Positions 43,857 through 51,444 of a DNA stretch of 64,000 bases are shown in pieces. Source of the DNA: CAYYJR01 sp964472305 (GTDB lineage Bacteria; Armatimonadota; Hebobacteria; CAIYQO01). The stretch spans positions 62,001-126,000 of the forward strand of contig CAYYJR010000008.1 in the NCBI GenBank assembly GCA_964472305.1, given 5' to 3'. The translations under genes and the position numbers were made by a program. Position 1 is the stretch's first letter. The number at the start of each line of letters is the position of its first letter. Under the pieces are notes generated by a model that was not told where the DNA came from, made no database searches, and was given only the letters and a program-made list of their open reading frames with translations.

Positions 43857-44611
43857 GCCAGCACCTCCTCGACCAGGGTCGCGGCCAGCGCATCGTAACA
43901 ACCGGGAGCGTGAGGATTCCAGAACGGCTCGGTGATGGTGCAACGCAACGTCACCGCCCCACCCCACCGCGTTGCCAGGCGCGCGTATTCGGTGAGCGGT
44001 ACCTCGGTGAACGAACATTGCCAGAGCCGCACTCCGCCGGGCGGCGGCGCGTCCGGCAAGCCGAGTGCCTCCAGTTCCGCGTAAAGCGCGGGGGAAAGCA
44101 CCTGTCCCTCCACCTCGTGCGGGCCGATGGGCGGCGCGTCGCCAGTGAGGGAATCCTGAATCATGCGGCGGGTGCGCAATTGGCGCAGGTAACCGCGCCC
44201 GGCGGTCACCGGTTGCCACAGCAACAGGCGTTCGACCGTCAGCCCCTCCGCGACGGCGCGCGCCGCCAGCAGCGCCCCGGCGCGGCACCCGACCAGACGC
44301 AACGGCCCGCCGGCACGCTCGCGCAGCGTCACTGCGGCGACACGCACGTCATCCAACCAGCGGGACAACCCGATCTCCGCCAGGATGCCGGCACTGTTGC
44401 CGGTGGCGGAAAGATCGGGCATCAACACCGCGGCGCCGGCGGCAGCTAACGCGTGGGCGCTGGTGAGCAAGGTGCGGTGCGCGCAGCGTTTTTCCTCAAA
44501 CAGTGGTGAGAGCAGCAGCACACAAGCGGCGACAGGACCGACAGGCGCGCAATAGACCGCATGCAGGCGCCCATTGTCAATGAGGATTGGCTCGGTTAGC
44601 GGGGTGGGCAT
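43853..44611 (-). CDS. Alpha/beta hydrolase-fold protein lacking the nucleophile Ser (hydrolase 2-like), 252 aa
   Basis: SPLFEEKRCAHRTLLTSAHA and VLMPDLSATGNSAG resemble exosortase-associated hydrolase 2 proteins. The elbow reads VGCRAGALLA, with Arg110 where Ser is expected; the same G-x-R-x-G change is a recalled trait of that family. It is therefore probably not a hydrolase but could bind an acyl or glycan substrate. It overlaps the active hydrolase gene by GTGA, which suggests a complex. Function unknown. Confidence 0.78.
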   Translation of the reverse strand: MPTPLTEPILIDNGRLHAVYCAPVGPVAACVLLLSPLFEEKRCAHRTLLTSAHALAAAGAAVLMPDLSATGNSAGILAEIGLSRWLDDVRVAAVTLRERAGGPLRLVGCRAGALLAARAVAEGLTVERLLLWQPVTAGRGYLRQLRTRRMIQDSLTGDAPPIGPHEVEGQVLSPALYAELEALGLPDAPPPGGVRLWQCSFTEVPLTEYARLATRWGGAVTLRCTITEPFWNPHAPGCYDALAATLVEEVLA

Positions 44612-44642
44612 AACAATCTCAGCGCCGCCACGCGGCGGGTCG

Positions 44643-45884
44643 TCACTTCAATGCCACCTGGCGATTATTCAGCACCCGCAGCTTGCGGACGTCCCGCGCC
44701 ACCACGGTGCGATCATTTGACCACGCGGTGACCTCCAGCGTGTGCATGCCGTCCGACTCTTTGGTGCTATCCCACTGGTAGAGCATCGGCCAGATATTGC
44801 CCATGGCACGCAGTTGGCCATTGATGCGCAGTGAGGTCCAGCTTAAATGGGCGTTGCGATCCACCTCGATGGTCAGCGGTACAATTCCCTGTACCGGTTC
44901 TTCCGCGCCGGTATGCAGCAACCGCACCACCGTCTCCGGCTTCGCGGCCGTGATCAACTCCGGTGCCGGCACCGGCACAGCGGTGATGTCGGTCGTCGTT
45001 GATTCCGGCGGTGCGGGCAGCACCGTAGCCTGCGAACTGGTGATCACCGGCGCGTTGTCGGCAACGATAACCGGCGGCGTACGAGAGAGATCCGCCAGTA
45101 TCGGCAGCCCGGTCGGCGTCAGCCGTGAAGCGAATTGCAGATAGCGCGGCGTGGTGGCGTAAATGGCGATAATATTGGACAGACCACGCTCCGGCCTGGT
45201 GAGGGTACGCCCACGCGCATACAGTCCGGAGGAATTGCCGCCGTCGAGTGCCATGGCGTCCACTGCGCCCAGGTGTTGACAGATATACGCGAGATTTTTC
45301 AATGACGCGCTTTGCTCGATGGTGAGGAAGAGCAAGAGACCGTCGGGCCGCCAGGCTACCGCGCTGCGCGGCGCTGAGCCCAATACGTGCCCGTCGCGGA
45401 AACCTTCCGCGCGACCGTTCACCGTCACCTTGCCGTTTGTCAGCAACCGTGGCCCGGCGCACATCACCGAGCGGAAGCCGGTCCAGTCGGGCTTAGCCTG
45501 CCGCGGACCCGGACGCATCACCACCTGGTTATCTGGACCGATGCAGAGCGCGGTGCCGACCACGCCGCGATAAATAAGCGAACTATTGACGGCGACATCG
45601 CCGACCGGCATGTTGGAGCGCAGGCAGAAGTAGGTGCCGTTAATGGCCGCGTCAGGTTGCAGGCGATTGATGAAGCTGCCCCAACTTTCCAGATGGGTGG
45701 GAAATCCCGGCGCCACCGCGGGGGTGACGACCACCTCGGGATCATTCATATTGACTGCGACGTATTTCACGCCGAAGTTCATGATCTTCTGATATCCCAC
45801 GTTGATGCTGGACGGATCCGCCAGCGCGGCGACCGCCAGGGCGAAGAAGAGGAGCGTGATTATACTGCTGCGTGCGAATGCCAT
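44643..45884 (-). CDS. Secreted phosphodiester glycosidase-like protein (NAGPA domain), 413 aa
   Basis: Signal peptide SIITLLFFALAVAALA, then the NAGPA domain with AAINGTYFCLRSNMPVGD, CAGPRLLTNGKV and the catalytic-type LDGGNSSGLYARG. Such domains hydrolyse sugar phosphodiesters (for example GlcNAc-1-P linkages of surface glycans). A Pro/Thr-rich linker (about residues 290-330) leads to a C-terminal Ig-like module (LTIEVDRNAHLSWTSLRING) of bacterial surface type. It lies 31 bases upstream of the hydrolase pair on the same strand, pointing to one operon in envelope or exopolysaccharide metabolism. Confidence 0.88.
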   Translation of the reverse strand: MAFARSSIITLLFFALAVAALADPSSINVGYQKIMNFGVKYVAVNMNDPEVVVTPAVAPGFPTHLESWGSFINRLQPDAAINGTYFCLRSNMPVGDVAVNSSLIYRGVVGTALCIGPDNQVVMRPGPRQAKPDWTGFRSVMCAGPRLLTNGKVTVNGRAEGFRDGHVLGSAPRSAVAWRPDGLLLFLTIEQSASLKNLAYICQHLGAVDAMALDGGNSSGLYARGRTLTRPERGLSNIIAIYATTPRYLQFASRLTPTGLPILADLSRTPPVIVADNAPVITSSQATVLPAPPESTTTDITAVPVPAPELITAAKPETVVRLLHTGAEEPVQGIVPLTIEVDRNAHLSWTSLRINGQLRAMGNIWPMLYQWDSTKESDGMHTLEVTAWSNDRTVVARDVRKLRVLNNRQVALK

Positions 45885-46104
45885 GAAATCCTCGTCAGTA
45901 TCTCGTAACCTGATCTCCAGCCGGAAACCATGAACCTACCTGCGCTGCCATGCTGACCAGGAACCGGAGGCTGCCGGGGGATGCCTTCTCACGACATGGT
46001 CGTCGATCCTTTATGCGTCGTCTTATTTTAACAAAAAGTCGCCCGCATGAGTAGGGGTCTTTTCGCAACATTCGTACAGGGGACTCGATACCGTCTGTCT
46101 TGCC

Positions 46105-47310
46105 CTACGCGTTGGCCATGGCCAACGCGTGATCCAGGTCGGCGATAATGTCTTCGGCATCCTCCACCCCGACCGCAAGGCGGAGGAGAGTGTCGGTGAT
46201 GCCAAGGGCATAGCGTTCGTCGCGAGTTTTATCATAATACGTGACCAGCGCTGGATGGGTTATCAGCGTCTCCACCCCGCCCAGGCTGGGGCCGATGAAG
46301 CACAACTGCAGATGATCCAGGAAACGCCTGGCCGTTTCCAGGTTACCGCGGATGTCAAAGCTGACCACGCCGCCGAAGCCGGTCATTTGCGCGACGGCGA
46401 TCTCGTGATGCCGATGGCTGGCCAGACCAGGATAATAGACACGCGTGATCATCGGGTGGGCTTCCAGGTACTCGGCCACGCGCTGCGCCGTCGCGTTCTG
46501 TTGCGCCACGCGCAAAGCGAAGGTTTTCAAACCGCGCAGCAACAGATAACAACAATGGGCGTCGATCACCCCGCCCATTGCTTTATGCAGCTTGCGAATC
46601 GGATCAATCAGCACCGCACGACCCAGCACCACCCCGGCAAGGATATCGTTGTGTCCGGCCAGGTATTTCGTGCAACTGTGGATCACCAGGTCGACCTCCC
46701 ATTCCAGCGGACGCTGATTATACGGGGTGGCGAAGGTGGAGTCAATCACGGTAAGTACGTCATGCTTCTTCGCGATGATACGCAGCTTGTCGAGATCGAA
46801 GACGTTCAGGTAGGGATTGGTGGGCGATTCACTGAAGATCAGCCGTGTATTGTCCTGCACGGCACGGTCGAGGGCATCATAGTCGCCGAAAGGCACCACC
46901 GTACATTGGATGCCGAAGCGCGCGATGTAGTGGCCGCAAAATTCCAGTGTCTTTTTATACGCGTCATCGGTAATTACCATGTGATCGCCGCTTTGCAACA
47001 GCGTCAGCAGCGTGGTGGTAATGGCGCTCATGCCAGAGGTGAACAGCAGGCCATCCTCGGCCCCTTCCAGATCTGCGAGCCGGCGCATGGCGACCTGTTC
47101 GGTTGGGTTGCCATACCGTCCATACTCAAACCGCGCCTTCCCGCCTCTGGTGTATGCCTCGATGTCCTGCGTGTCGGCGAAGGTATAGGTGGAGGTTTGC
47201 ACAATCGGGGTGGTGATGGAATCGGCATAACGACGGCGGCCTTCTCCCGCGTGTATCGATCGTGTCGAAAGCCCTGGTGTCGTGGTGTCGCGTTGTGCCT
47301 GCTGTGTCAT
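46105..47310 (-). CDS. Trans-sulfuration PLP enzyme (cystathionine gamma-synthase/lyase type), 401 aa
   Basis: Fold type I PLP enzyme of methionine/cysteine metabolism. The PLP lysine is Lys215 in IHSCTKYLAGHND, with FEYGRYGNPT, TSGMSAITTTLL and FSESPTNPYL giving the phosphate- and substrate-binding motifs. Cystathionine gamma-synthase, gamma-lyase and O-acetylhomoserine sulfhydrylase look alike; length (401) and the motifs favour the first two. ATG 47310 has GGAGG upstream; an in-frame start at 47427 adds unrelated residues. A minus-strand GGTACAAT element lies 70 bases upstream. Confidence 0.92.
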   Translation of the reverse strand: MTQQAQRDTTTPGLSTRSIHAGEGRRRYADSITTPIVQTSTYTFADTQDIEAYTRGGKARFEYGRYGNPTEQVAMRRLADLEGAEDGLLFTSGMSAITTTLLTLLQSGDHMVITDDAYKKTLEFCGHYIARFGIQCTVVPFGDYDALDRAVQDNTRLIFSESPTNPYLNVFDLDKLRIIAKKHDVLTVIDSTFATPYNQRPLEWEVDLVIHSCTKYLAGHNDILAGVVLGRAVLIDPIRKLHKAMGGVIDAHCCYLLLRGLKTFALRVAQQNATAQRVAEYLEAHPMITRVYYPGLASHRHHEIAVAQMTGFGGVVSFDIRGNLETARRFLDHLQLCFIGPSLGGVETLITHPALVTYYDKTRDERYALGITDTLLRLAVGVEDAEDIIADLDHALAMANA

Positions 47311-47379
47311 GCCCGTCTCCTCCCCCGTCCGAATCCCGCTGGGTCCGCGAGACCGAACACCCGCCGATCCCACCCCACG

Positions 47380-47385
47380 ATTGTA
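47380..47385 (-). promoter_or_regulatory. Candidate -10 element for the trans-sulfuration gene
   Basis: Minus-strand TACAAT preceded by GG, 70 bases before ATG 47310. Confidence 0.45.
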
Positions 47386-47445
47386 CCAATTTTCACCCAT
47401 TCTGTGCAGGGCATGGGCAGGAGACATGAGGAAACGCTGTATGTG

Positions 47446-48669
47446 TCAGCGATAAAAGATCCGGTAGATGACACCATTGCCGTCGTCGCCAACCAACAGC
47501 GCGCCGTCAGCGGCGATGGCCAGTCCGGCGGGTCGTCCGAACTGCGCCTGGCCGTTGTCGGTAAGAAAACCGGTGAGGAAATTTTCGAAGCCCGTCGGTT
47601 GCCCCCCGGCGTCAAAGCGGATACGCACGACTGAATACCCCACCGCGGGTTGGCGATTCCACGAGCCATGGAACGTCTGGAAGGCGTCATTGCGGTATGC
47701 GGCCGGAAACTGCGATCCGGTGTAGAATTTCAACTGAATGGGCGAGCTGTGCGCCTGATAACCCAGCACCGCGGGCTCGGTAGTCGCGCAGAATTGCGCT
47801 GTTGTCATGCCGGATGGGTGACCGACGGTCAGCGTATCCACCTGCCGCGCCCCGAAACACCATGGCCAGCCATAATGCCGGCCTTCCCTGATGTGATTGA
47901 GTTCTTCGGGAGGCCGGTCGGCGCCGCGACCATCCGCCCCCTGATCCATGCCCCAGAGCTGGCGGGTCAACGGGTGCCAGTCGAAGGCTTCGGTGTTACG
48001 CAGTCCGCGTGCTAACACATGCCGCTCGCTGCCGTCCGCGCGCATCCGCAGGAGCGTCGCCCGCTCCGGGTTGCGCTCCACGCAGGCATTGCAACTGCTG
48101 CCCACGGACACGTAAAGCAAGCCATCCGGTCCGAAGCCCAGCGTGCGATTGGCGTGCCCACCGCCTGATGGCAGGTTGTCGACCAAAATGTGCGATTGAC
48201 CAAGCGTGCCATCGGCATGCAAGTCGGCGCTGCTGATGCGCGTCGGCATCGCCAGGTAGAGCGTGCCGGCATGTATGGCGATACCGTGCACCCCCGGTAA
48301 GTCCGTTGCCACCACGCGCCGTCCCTCGGCGCGGCCATCGCCATCGCGGTCCCATAGCGCGGAGACCTGCCCCAGATTGGTTTGCGTGACATACACCGTG
48401 CCATCCGGCCCGACAGCGATTATCCGCGCGCCGTCTACCCCGCGCGCGAATACGTTCACCCGAAACCTTGCCGGCAGGCGCAAGCGCGACAGCAGCACAT
48501 CACTGAACGCCAGGTGTCGAGGGGAGAAGCTGGCATTGCTCCCCGGTGCCGGGACGGTCGCCGGACGCCCCCGCGCCGTGTCCCGCGGTGCGGGCGGGCG
48601 TCTCCCGACGCATGATGCGCCCAGGCACGCACAACACATCACCAGCAGCAACAGAATACGGATCACCAT
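47446..48669 (-). CDS. Sorbosone dehydrogenase-like PQQ-type beta-propeller lipoprotein, 407 aa
   Basis: Probable lipoprotein (signal IRILLLLVMCCACLGASC). The propeller has GDGTVYVTQ-like strands (VGPDGTVYVTQTN), HANRTLGFGPDGLLYVSVG and the metal-site motif NTEAFDWHPLTRQLWGMD, as in glucose/sorbosone dehydrogenases. It may oxidise sugars with PQQ in the periplasm, but many homologues have no tested activity. ATG 48669 is used; in-frame sequence to 48774 lacks a signal peptide. Confidence 0.88.
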   Translation of the reverse strand: MVIRILLLLVMCCACLGASCVGRRPPAPRDTARGRPATVPAPGSNASFSPRHLAFSDVLLSRLRLPARFRVNVFARGVDGARIIAVGPDGTVYVTQTNLGQVSALWDRDGDGRAEGRRVVATDLPGVHGIAIHAGTLYLAMPTRISSADLHADGTLGQSHILVDNLPSGGGHANRTLGFGPDGLLYVSVGSSCNACVERNPERATLLRMRADGSERHVLARGLRNTEAFDWHPLTRQLWGMDQGADGRGADRPPEELNHIREGRHYGWPWCFGARQVDTLTVGHPSGMTTAQFCATTEPAVLGYQAHSSPIQLKFYTGSQFPAAYRNDAFQTFHGSWNRQPAVGYSVVRIRFDAGGQPTGFENFLTGFLTDNGQAQFGRPAGLAIAADGALLVGDDGNGVIYRIFYR

Positions 48670-48822
48670 ATCCCCAGTATAAGCGACCTGCGCGCTGCGC
48701 ATGTCGCGAATTGCGTCCTGCGGGATGCTGCGATCACACACGGAACGTCCCTCACGAGCTGTCGGGTGGAACACATCGAGTCCATCACGTGATCAGGGTG
48801 CAGGCAATATGCGCGCAACAGG

Positions 48823-50124
48823 TTATAACCACCGAATCTCATACCGGTGGGGCACGGGTTGGGCGGTAGCCCACAGGCGATCGGTGAGGATTGCCGCCTG
48901 CCGGCGGATCTCCGCTTCCCGCGTTTTTTCGGTCAGGTAGGCACGAAACTGCTCTCCCACCCACCCTGCTTCCGCGGCGGTTTGCGCCAGCGCGGCGGGG
49001 TTGGGCGTGCCACCGTTGCCGCCGGTCGTCATCCATTCCACGAAAACAAAGCCACGGAGCAGGTTACTGATCAGCGCGTGCCGCTCATCGTTCAACGCCA
49101 TCACCTCCCGTGCTTGCCGGGTTTGCGGGGTATGCTCCGCGGCAAGGTCGATGCCGGCAGCCAGCGCCGCCGCCGCGTAACACCCGATAAGCTCACCGTC
49201 GATCTGCAGCGCATACATCCCGGCGGGTAATCCAGCCACGGTCAGCGTCTGTTGATTGCACCCGGGCAGGAACGGCAGCCACGTCGGCGCGGACGGTTCC
49301 AGCGGGAACGGCAACGCGGACTCCCGGCAGGTGAAGGCGATCACGTCGTCGCGCACCTCGACCACCTCGATGAGACAGTTCCCCTCCTGCATCACGGTGC
49401 CGGAACGGGCATCAATGCCCATGGCGGACACCAGCGACGACAGGCCTTGCGCGGCCAGGAAGGCGCCGGCCATCACGCGATGTCCGAGCGCGTCGGGATG
49501 CACGCGATCCGCCGCCAACAGACTAAAGCGCGGGTCGCGCTGTTGCTCCGCGAGCGTGATACGGTGCAGGGGCGTGAACCAATCGACGCACGGCGCCTGC
49601 ATTTCTTCCGCCAGCGCAACCACCCGCTCGGTGACTTGTGCCAGCGCGTCGTTTACCCCCACTGCCGGCGACTCATCACCGACAGCCGTCTGATCATAGA
49701 TGGTCGGGGTGAGGAAGATCAGCGCCACTCCTGATTCGCGCAACGCCGATGCCAGCACACGCAATTGATCGAGACACGCGTCCTGGTGCGCTCGGCGTTC
49801 CGCCTCGACAGCCGCTCCTGCTTGTCCCGCGCCATACAGGTGGCGTCCGACATCATTCATGCCGAACATCAGCGTAGCCACCGTCGGCGCGATGGGACGA
49901 ATGTCCCAGTCGAGTCGCCGCACTCCCCCACCCGCGGTGTCGCCGGCCACCCCGGCGTTGAGCAGCGCGAACCGCCGCGCGGGAAAACGTGTGACGTAAA
50001 ACAGGTATATGTCTTTGTGCCAGAGTCCGGCGTGGGTAATGCTGTCGCCGATGGCGCCCCAGCGGTCGCCCGCCTGAAACGGTGGGACCAATGTCGTGCG
50101 TGGCGTGCGGATTTCGTGCGGCAT
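48823..50124 (-). CDS. SGNH/GDSL hydrolase, 433 aa
   Basis: Serine esterase/lipase fold. All four blocks are visible: GDSIT (Ser28), NAGVAGDTA (Gly), FGMNDVG (Asn) and DRVHPDALGH (Asp and His). After the catalytic domain (about 230 residues) a 200-residue C-terminal extension of unclear type follows, as in esterases that act on acetylated polysaccharides. No signal peptide is seen, so the location is probably cytoplasmic. GGAGGCCGT precedes ATG 50124. A minus-strand TACAAT lies 31 bases upstream. Confidence 0.9.
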   Translation of the reverse strand: MPHEIRTPRTTLVPPFQAGDRWGAIGDSITHAGLWHKDIYLFYVTRFPARRFALLNAGVAGDTAGGGVRRLDWDIRPIAPTVATLMFGMNDVGRHLYGAGQAGAAVEAERRAHQDACLDQLRVLASALRESGVALIFLTPTIYDQTAVGDESPAVGVNDALAQVTERVVALAEEMQAPCVDWFTPLHRITLAEQQRDPRFSLLAADRVHPDALGHRVMAGAFLAAQGLSSLVSAMGIDARSGTVMQEGNCLIEVVEVRDDVIAFTCRESALPFPLEPSAPTWLPFLPGCNQQTLTVAGLPAGMYALQIDGELIGCYAAAALAAGIDLAAEHTPQTRQAREVMALNDERHALISNLLRGFVFVEWMTTGGNGGTPNPAALAQTAAEAGWVGEQFRAYLTEKTREAEIRRQAAILTDRLWATAQPVPHRYEIRWL

Positions 50125-50154
50125 ACGGCCTCCAGTGGTTGTCGAGTCGCCGGC

Positions 50155-50160
50155 ATTGTA
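50155..50160 (-). promoter_or_regulatory. Candidate -10 element for the SGNH hydrolase gene
   Basis: Minus-strand TACAAT preceded by GC, 31 bases before ATG 50124. Confidence 0.4.
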
Positions 50161-50291
50161 GCGAACCCTTCACCGCGCGTCAAATACGAGGGCACTGTTC
50201 GACCGCCGGCGGAGTAGCGCCATTCACTCCGTTGCGTGCCGTCGCCGGCACATTGCTGTCTTCTTGTACGCGCGCATCCGCCGTGCACCAG

Positions 50292-50297
50292 TACAAT
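50292..50297 (+). promoter_or_regulatory. Candidate -10 element for the ferritin-like gene
   Basis: TACAAT preceded by AG, 37 bases before ATG 50334. A TTGTAC lies 22 bases upstream, too far for a normal -35. Confidence 0.35.
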
Positions 50298-50333
50298 ACA
50301 TAACAACGCGAATGCGTTGAAAGGAGAATCACG

Positions 50334-50885
50334 ATGGCGATGGACCTGTATGAGTATTTCAGCCTGCGCTGCGCGAGTACCGCAGAGGGAGTGCAGAATA
50401 TGCGGGCATTATTCGGCGAGATGCTGAAAAGCACGAAACACGCACAGTTACGCGACATTGTGCAGGAACAGCATGATGCGCTGCAAGCTGCTGAAAGCAA
50501 CCTGAAACAAATTACCGGCATGATCAACAAGACGGTGAAGAAGCGCCGTACCGAAGAGACCACGGAAACGCACGTCATCATTGTCGGACGTCGCTGGATC
50601 GGCGAGGCGGGGCGCGACGCGGTCGAAGAGCATCGCACCCTGATTACGGAAATTCCGCAGAACCTGATCGACATCAACGCCGCCATGCTGTCGGAAGAGG
50701 TAACGCACTTCAACCTTGGAAACTACACCGGGCTCATTGTGCTGGCGAAACAGCTCGGTGAGATGGAAATTGCCAATCTGCTGCAACAGAACATCGATCA
50801 CGAAGAACACATGCGCATGCGCATCGAAGGTTCAATATGGGATATCATCGGCTCGCTGCGGGGTGAGCAACGCATGGCGGCGTAA
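50334..50885 (+). CDS. DUF892/YciF-like ferritin-type protein, 183 aa
   Basis: Predicted four-helix-bundle protein of the YciE/YciF type. Helices begin at MDLYEYFSLRCASTAEG, MLKSTKHAQLRDIVQEQHDA, NFNLGNYTGL-like (THFNLGNYTGLIVLAKQLG) and EIANLLQQNIDHEEHM, with Glu and His residues that could bind a di-iron site. Such proteins are induced under stress in enteric bacteria. AAGGAG lies 8 bases upstream of ATG 50334. Confidence 0.75.
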   Translation: MAMDLYEYFSLRCASTAEGVQNMRALFGEMLKSTKHAQLRDIVQEQHDALQAAESNLKQITGMINKTVKKRRTEETTETHVIIVGRRWIGEAGRDAVEEHRTLITEIPQNLIDINAAMLSEEVTHFNLGNYTGLIVLAKQLGEMEIANLLQQNIDHEEHMRMRIEGSIWDIIGSLRGEQRMAA

Positions 50886-50984
50886 GCGAATCCGACCGGC
50901 TATCCGGATGGGCCGATACGCCTCGCGAGTAAGCGATTCCGCTCGTCATTTCACACGGTGATCCCGCCGGAGTCGCAAGGTGGG

Positions 50985-51020
50985 GTGCAACACGTGGCTA
51001 GCCATTTCCACGTGTTGCAC
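50985..51020. repeat. 13-base perfect inverted repeat
   Basis: Arms 50985-50997 and 51008-51020 with a 10-base loop. It could be a terminator for the upstream gene (no T-run) or a regulator site. Confidence 0.6.
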
Positions 51021-51232
51021 TTACCTCCATAACTCCCGTTCCGCATATTGCACGGAAAATCGCATCACCGAACTCCCTTTGCCTGACGCTCCACCCGTTG
51101 CCGTAAGCATTTCTTTGGCCAGGCGCTGGTGGATGCTGGCCTGCCAGGTGTCATGCGATAACACAATCTATGAAGCGTTCCAGGAAAGCAAGGGGAATCG
51201 CGTATTGACTGCGCCCCATGTTGAGGGGTCTC

Positions 51233-51273
51233 TTGACAAACCGTGCATCGCATCCCATAGTATAAAACCGGTT
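51233..51273 (+). promoter_or_regulatory. Promoter and LacI-type operator before the carbohydrate operon
   Basis: TTGACA (51233-51238), 16-base spacer and CATAGT (51255-51260) make a sigma70-like promoter. AACCGGTT (51266-51273) is a palindrome with a central CG, the usual shape of LacI-family operators. Inferred to control the operon beginning at 51292. Confidence 0.5.
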
Positions 51274-51291
51274 GACGTGGAAGGAAGTCCG

Positions 51292-51429
51292 ATGCTGCAT
51301 GGATCTGGCAAGGCGCAAAAAGTCACCATCACGCAATTAGCCGCGGCAGCACAGGTGTCAAAATCGACCGTATCGCTGGTGCTGAATGGGAAAGATCACG
51401 CCATTCCGCTAACCGATGTATTCATCTGA
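51292..51429 (+). pseudogene. LacI-family regulator reduced to its DNA-binding head
   Basis: ATG 51292 follows AAGGAAG and encodes 45 residues with the complete LacI-type helix-turn-helix (VTITQLAAAAQVSKSTVSLV, then LNGKDHAIPLTD) but no hinge or sugar-binding domain. After LTD it reads VFI and stops at TGA 51427-51429. The next codons run in the same frame through KALGA into the transketolase Met at 51445. It looks like a deletion that fused the regulator head to the transketolase region. Whether the short head is made and folds is unknown. Confidence 0.7.
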
Positions 51430-51444
51430 AAGGCGCTGGGTGCG

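Larger units (their letters stand above)
50886..51291. other. Control region before the LacI remnant
   Basis: 406 bases without a gene. Contains a 13-base perfect inverted repeat (50985-50997 with 51008-51020, 10-base loop), a TTGACA at 51233-51238 followed after 16 bases by CATAGT at 51255-51260, and the palindrome AACCGGTT at 51266-51273. Confidence 0.55.

Noticed and set aside
46129..47634. 501-codon plus-strand open frame
   Set aside because: It is antisense to the trans-sulfuration gene, whose PLP motifs are unmistakable.
50980..51429. Longer LacI-head frame starting upstream of 51292
   Set aside because: The upstream residues are not LacI-like and contain the promoter region; ATG 51292 has a good ribosome binding site.
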